64,000 bases of DNA from Streptomyces sp. NBC_01463 (GTDB taxonomy: Bacteria > Actinomycetota > Actinomycetes > Streptomycetales > Streptomycetaceae). Below the pieces are notes generated by a model. The model was not told the origin of the DNA, searched no databases, and saw nothing but the letters and a program-made list of their open reading frames with translations. This document shows positions 61,382 through 64,000 of this stretch, one piece after another (the first letter of the stretch is position 1; each line of letters opens with the position of its first letter). Made by a program: the position numbers and the translations under genes. Location: positions 3,658,001-3,722,000 of the forward strand of contig CP109468.1 of the NCBI GenBank assembly GCA_036227345.1, given 5' to 3'.

Positions 61382-62602
61382 TCAGCCGGCCTTGTTCGCC
61401 GCGTTCACCAGCGCGTCCTTGGTGACCGCGCCGACGTACACCCGGCCGTCGTCCGTCATCAGGGCGTTGACCAGGCGGGTCTTGAAGACCGTGCCCGAGC
61501 CGAACTTCCCGGTGACCTTGTCGCCGAGGGCGTCCAGGAACTGCTGCGCCTCGGCCGGTACCTCGCCCGACTCCTTCGTCGGGAGGGCCGCGCCGCCGGG
61601 GGTCTTGATCTCGGCGATGCTGTTCCAGCCCTCGCCGATCACGTTCATCCCCTCGAAGGCGCCGAGGTCGCCCTTCGCCTTCTCGGCCTCCGCCTTCCCG
61701 TGCTCCTTCGCCTCGTCCGCCTCGGTCACCTTCGCGCCCTTGGGCGGGGTGAAGGCGAAGGAGGACGCGTCGGGCTTCTTGAAGTCGACCGAGGTGAAGC
61801 CGGCGTCGACCGCCGCCTTGCCGCCGCTGCTGGGCTGCAGGGTGAACTTGAGCGGCACGCCGTTCTCCGCGTCCACCGCGACGGTGATCGAACCGATCGT
61901 CGAGCCGCTCTGCTCCGGCTTGATGACCAGCCGGTACGCGTCGCGCCCGGCGACCTGCGCGGTGCCGCCGACCGTGACGGACGTGGTGCCGTCGGCGGCC
62001 TTCAGCGCCTGCTCGGCGAGCGCCTTCGGGGTGGTGGGCACGCCGTCGGGTGCGGCCTTCTCCTTGTCCCGGCCGGCCTCGCCCTCGGCGTGGTAGACGC
62101 TGTTCGACTTGCTGTCGTACGCCCAGACCTGGTCCCCGTTGTGGATCAGGCTGTACTCGGACGCCTGGTCGAGGATCGAGACCCGCTGCTTGTCGGGGCC
62201 GTCGGCGGCCACCCGCAGGGTGTGGGTGCCGGACGCCAGCTCCGTGAGCTTCGTCTGCGGGTCGGCGCTCGCGCCGCCCCGGTCGCCTCCGCCGTCCGGG
62301 ACGAGGGAGCCGGCCAGTCCGCCCATGGACGGGATGCCGAGGTCCGTGCTGATCTTCACCGTGCCGGAGAGCTGCTGCGTGTCCGAGGCGGCGATCTTCT
62401 CGATGAGCTCCTGGGCGGTGATCTCCGGCAGGTCCGGGTCGCCGGAACTGGCGAGCGCCGGGACGAGCCCGATCGTGGCGGCCGCCACTCCGGCCACCGC
62501 CACCGGGACGATGTAACGCACCGCCTTGCGGCGGTTCGCGACGGATCCTCGGGTCCCGTCCGCGACCGTGCCGTTGGTCTCCGCGCTGTCGTTCGGTGCC
62601 AT
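61382..62602 (-). CDS. Secreted LolA-like (DUF2092-type) lipid-carrier-fold protein
   Basis: This 406-residue protein has an N-terminal signal anchor (VRYIVPVAVAGVAAATIGLVPALASS). An extracellular domain follows with the LolA/LolB-type pattern (LSGTVKISTD, IHNGDQVWAYDSKSNSVYHAE, DAYRLVIKPEQSGSTIGSITVAVDAENGVPLKFTL). Such folds bind lipids or report on them. ATG at 62602 follows GGAGGTAGGG. ABC exporter genes come next, suggesting export or delivery of a lipid-like molecule across the envelope. Confidence 0.83.
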   Translation of the reverse strand: MAPNDSAETNGTVADGTRGSVANRRKAVRYIVPVAVAGVAAATIGLVPALASSGDPDLPEITAQELIEKIAASDTQQLSGTVKISTDLGIPSMGGLAGSLVPDGGGDRGGASADPQTKLTELASGTHTLRVAADGPDKQRVSILDQASEYSLIHNGDQVWAYDSKSNSVYHAEGEAGRDKEKAAPDGVPTTPKALAEQALKAADGTTSVTVGGTAQVAGRDAYRLVIKPEQSGSTIGSITVAVDAENGVPLKFTLQPSSGGKAAVDAGFTSVDFKKPDASSFAFTPPKGAKVTEADEAKEHGKAEAEKAKGDLGAFEGMNVIGEGWNSIAEIKTPGGAALPTKESGEVPAEAQQFLDALGDKVTGKFGSGTVFKTRLVNALMTDDGRVYVGAVTKDALVNAANKAG

Positions 62603-62676
62603 GTGTGCCCTACCTCCGTGGTCGGCGGCTTCCGTCGGGATGCACTCGTCCACTCCGTGCCGCCATTCTCACCCGT

Positions 62677-62711
62677 TTTGGTCAGGAGTGGTTGTTCTCC
62701 ATCTGACCAAA
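62677..62711. promoter_or_regulatory. Inverted repeat upstream of the LolA-like gene
   Basis: TTTGGTCAG (62677-62685) and CTGACCAAA (62703-62711) are perfect 9-bp arms with a 17-base spacer, 75 bases before the start codon. Likely an operator in the promoter region. Confidence 0.55.
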
Positions 62712-62830
62712 TCGGGCGGCTTCAGGCGTCAGCCCCCGGGAGCAACTCCGCGTACCTCTTCGGGATGACACCGCGCACCGTTTCCTCACCCGTCCCGTAG
62801 GGGTCGCGGCGGCGGTGCGTGGAGCGGCGC

Positions 62831-63841
62831 TCAGCCCGCGCGGTGCACCACGGCGTCGCACATCTCTTCCAGGGCGGCCTTGGCGTAGCAGGAGGGCAGC
62901 GGCGCGAGGGTGGCCCGCGCCTCCTCCGCGTACCGGACGGTGTCGCGTCGGGCCTGTTCGAGCGCGGGGTGGGCGCGCAGCCGGCGCAGCGCCTCGGCGA
63001 GGCGGTCCGGGTCGCCGAGGTCCCCGTCCAGCAGCTCGACGAGCTCCAGGTCGTCCGGCTTGCCGTCGGCCGCGGCCTGCGCCCTGAGGTGGAGGACGGG
63101 CAGGGTCGGGATGCCTTCGAGGAGGTCGGTGCCGGGGGTCTTGCCGGACTCGTGGGAGTCGGAGGCGATGTCGAGGACGTCGTCGGCGAGCTGGAAGGCG
63201 ACGCCGAGGCGCTCGCCGTACTGGGTGAGGGTGTCGGTCGCCGACTCGTCGGCGCCGGACATCATCGCGCCGAACCGGCAGGCCACGGCGATCAGCGAGC
63301 CGGTCTTCCCGCGCATCACGTCGAGGTAGTGCTCGACCGGGTCGCGCCCGTCGCGCGGGCCCGCGGTCTCCAGGATCTGGCCGGTGACCAGGCGCTCGAA
63401 CGCCTCCGCCTGGATGCGGACGGCCTCGGGGCCGAGGTCGGCCAGGATGTGCGACGCGCGCGCGAAGAGGAAGTCGCCGGTCAGCACGGCCACCGAGTTG
63501 CCCCAGCGGGTATTGGCGCTGTCGACCCCGCGGCGCACGTCGGCCTCGTCCATCACGTCGTCGTGGTACAGCGTCGCGAGGTGGGTCAGCTCGACGACCA
63601 CGGCGGCGGGCACCACGCCCGGGGCGTCGGCGTCACCGAACTGGGCGGCCAGCATCGCCAGCAGGGGCCGGAACCGCTTGCCGCCCGCGCGCACGAGGTG
63701 CTGCGCGGCCTCCGTGATGAAGGGCACCTCGCTCTTGGTGGCATCGAGCAGCCCCGACTCGACAGCAGCCAAACCGGCCTGGACACCGGCCTCAAGAGCC
63801 TGGTCCCGCACGCTCAGTCCGAACGGCCCGACGACGGTCAC
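62831..63841 (-). CDS. Long-chain polyprenyl diphosphate synthase
   Basis: This 336-residue trans-prenyltransferase has the first Asp-rich motif in HDDVMDEADVRRG, GDFLFARAS, the KTGSLIA lysine and the second Asp-rich motif DDVLDIASDSHESGKTPGTD. No bulky aromatic pair is obvious just before the first motif (ELTHLATLYHDD), which suits long chains. It likely makes the side chain of menaquinone, the electron acceptor of complex I. GTG at 63841 follows AGGAGA. The last 160 bases of the window show no further gene. Confidence 0.9.
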   Translation of the reverse strand: MTVVGPFGLSVRDQALEAGVQAGLAAVESGLLDATKSEVPFITEAAQHLVRAGGKRFRPLLAMLAAQFGDADAPGVVPAAVVVELTHLATLYHDDVMDEADVRRGVDSANTRWGNSVAVLTGDFLFARASHILADLGPEAVRIQAEAFERLVTGQILETAGPRDGRDPVEHYLDVMRGKTGSLIAVACRFGAMMSGADESATDTLTQYGERLGVAFQLADDVLDIASDSHESGKTPGTDLLEGIPTLPVLHLRAQAAADGKPDDLELVELLDGDLGDPDRLAEALRRLRAHPALEQARRDTVRYAEEARATLAPLPSCYAKAALEEMCDAVVHRAG

Positions 63842-64000
63842 GAGGGGATCTCCTGTCTGCTGACGATCACACGGAATGTCGATGTGTCGCTGTCATCACT
63901 CAAGTCAGCGTATCCGGTCCCCTTTGGATCACCGTGGGCGCCTTCCCGCCACCGCCGGTATGTTCGGGATCAGCTCATACGATCAGGAGTTGTCCCTTTG

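Overview
The sequence is a segment of a Streptomyces chromosome. GC is very high, codons end in G or C, GTG and TTG starts are frequent, and the order rpmG / two MaoC-type dehydratases / (insert) / tRNA-Trp is the actinobacterial neighbourhood that normally leads into secE-nusG, here just off the left edge. From family knowledge, the overall order (aminotransferase, murB, rpmG, an element in tRNA-Tyr, yajQ, orphan nuo cluster, kor genes, polyprenyl synthase) resembles the region around SCO4583-SCO4645 of S. coelicolor.

Regions. (1) 1-11.6 kb, core chromosome: tRNA-Trp, PLP aminotransferase, adenosine deaminase, a TetR/oxidoreductase pair with palindromic operators, murB, a TetR-controlled drug exporter, the dehydratase pair with rpmG, tRNA-Met and tRNA-Thr, a degenerate amidohydrolase, an NAD(P)-binding protein and a DUF523 protein. 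(2) 11.68-26.89 kb, a 15.2-kb actinomycete integrative and conjugative element (AICE) between a 53-bp direct repeat. The right copy lies in an intact tRNA-Tyr and the left copy is the old tRNA 3' half. It carries a ParB-like/membrane protein pair, a GNAT-GntR pair, a structured non-coding leader, transfer and spread genes with an FtsK-type DNA translocase, a TGT/DpdA-like base-exchange enzyme, a prim-pol plus helicase replication pair, xis and int. The tRNA-Tyr site is the one used by SLP1 in S. coelicolor. (3) 27-31.3 kb: YajQ, an ogt-alkB alkylation-repair pair, small membrane proteins, HtpX and MscL. (4) 31.4-42 kb: a leftward cluster nuoA-B-C-H-I-J-K-L-M-N with no nuoD, E, F or G and with low-complexity tails on several subunits. 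(5) 42-50.7 kb: two tandem paralogous sensor kinases, a LuxR-type response regulator, a two-subunit 2-oxoacid:ferredoxin oxidoreductase, and an HxlR/quinone-oxidoreductase-like pair. (6) 50.8-64 kb: RarD permease, flavin monooxygenase, a surface protein plus sortase, VOC and HAD proteins, a small secreted peptide, TetR, an ABC exporter with a LolA-like secreted partner, and a long-chain polyprenyl diphosphate synthase.

How the parts fit together. The AICE has a complete-looking cycle: integrase/excisionase and attachment sites, replication from a repeat-rich region between the helicase and xis genes, and double-stranded DNA transfer by the FtsK-like pump. An 8-bp repeat cluster immediately downstream of the pump gene is a good candidate for the cis-acting transfer locus. 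In the chromosome, the partial complex I next to a ferredoxin-reducing oxidoreductase suggests ferredoxin-linked electron entry into a menaquinone chain. The points most worth checking are the candidate transfer locus, the iteron-like origin region, the TGT/DpdA-like gene with no pathway partners, and the complex I cluster without NuoD.
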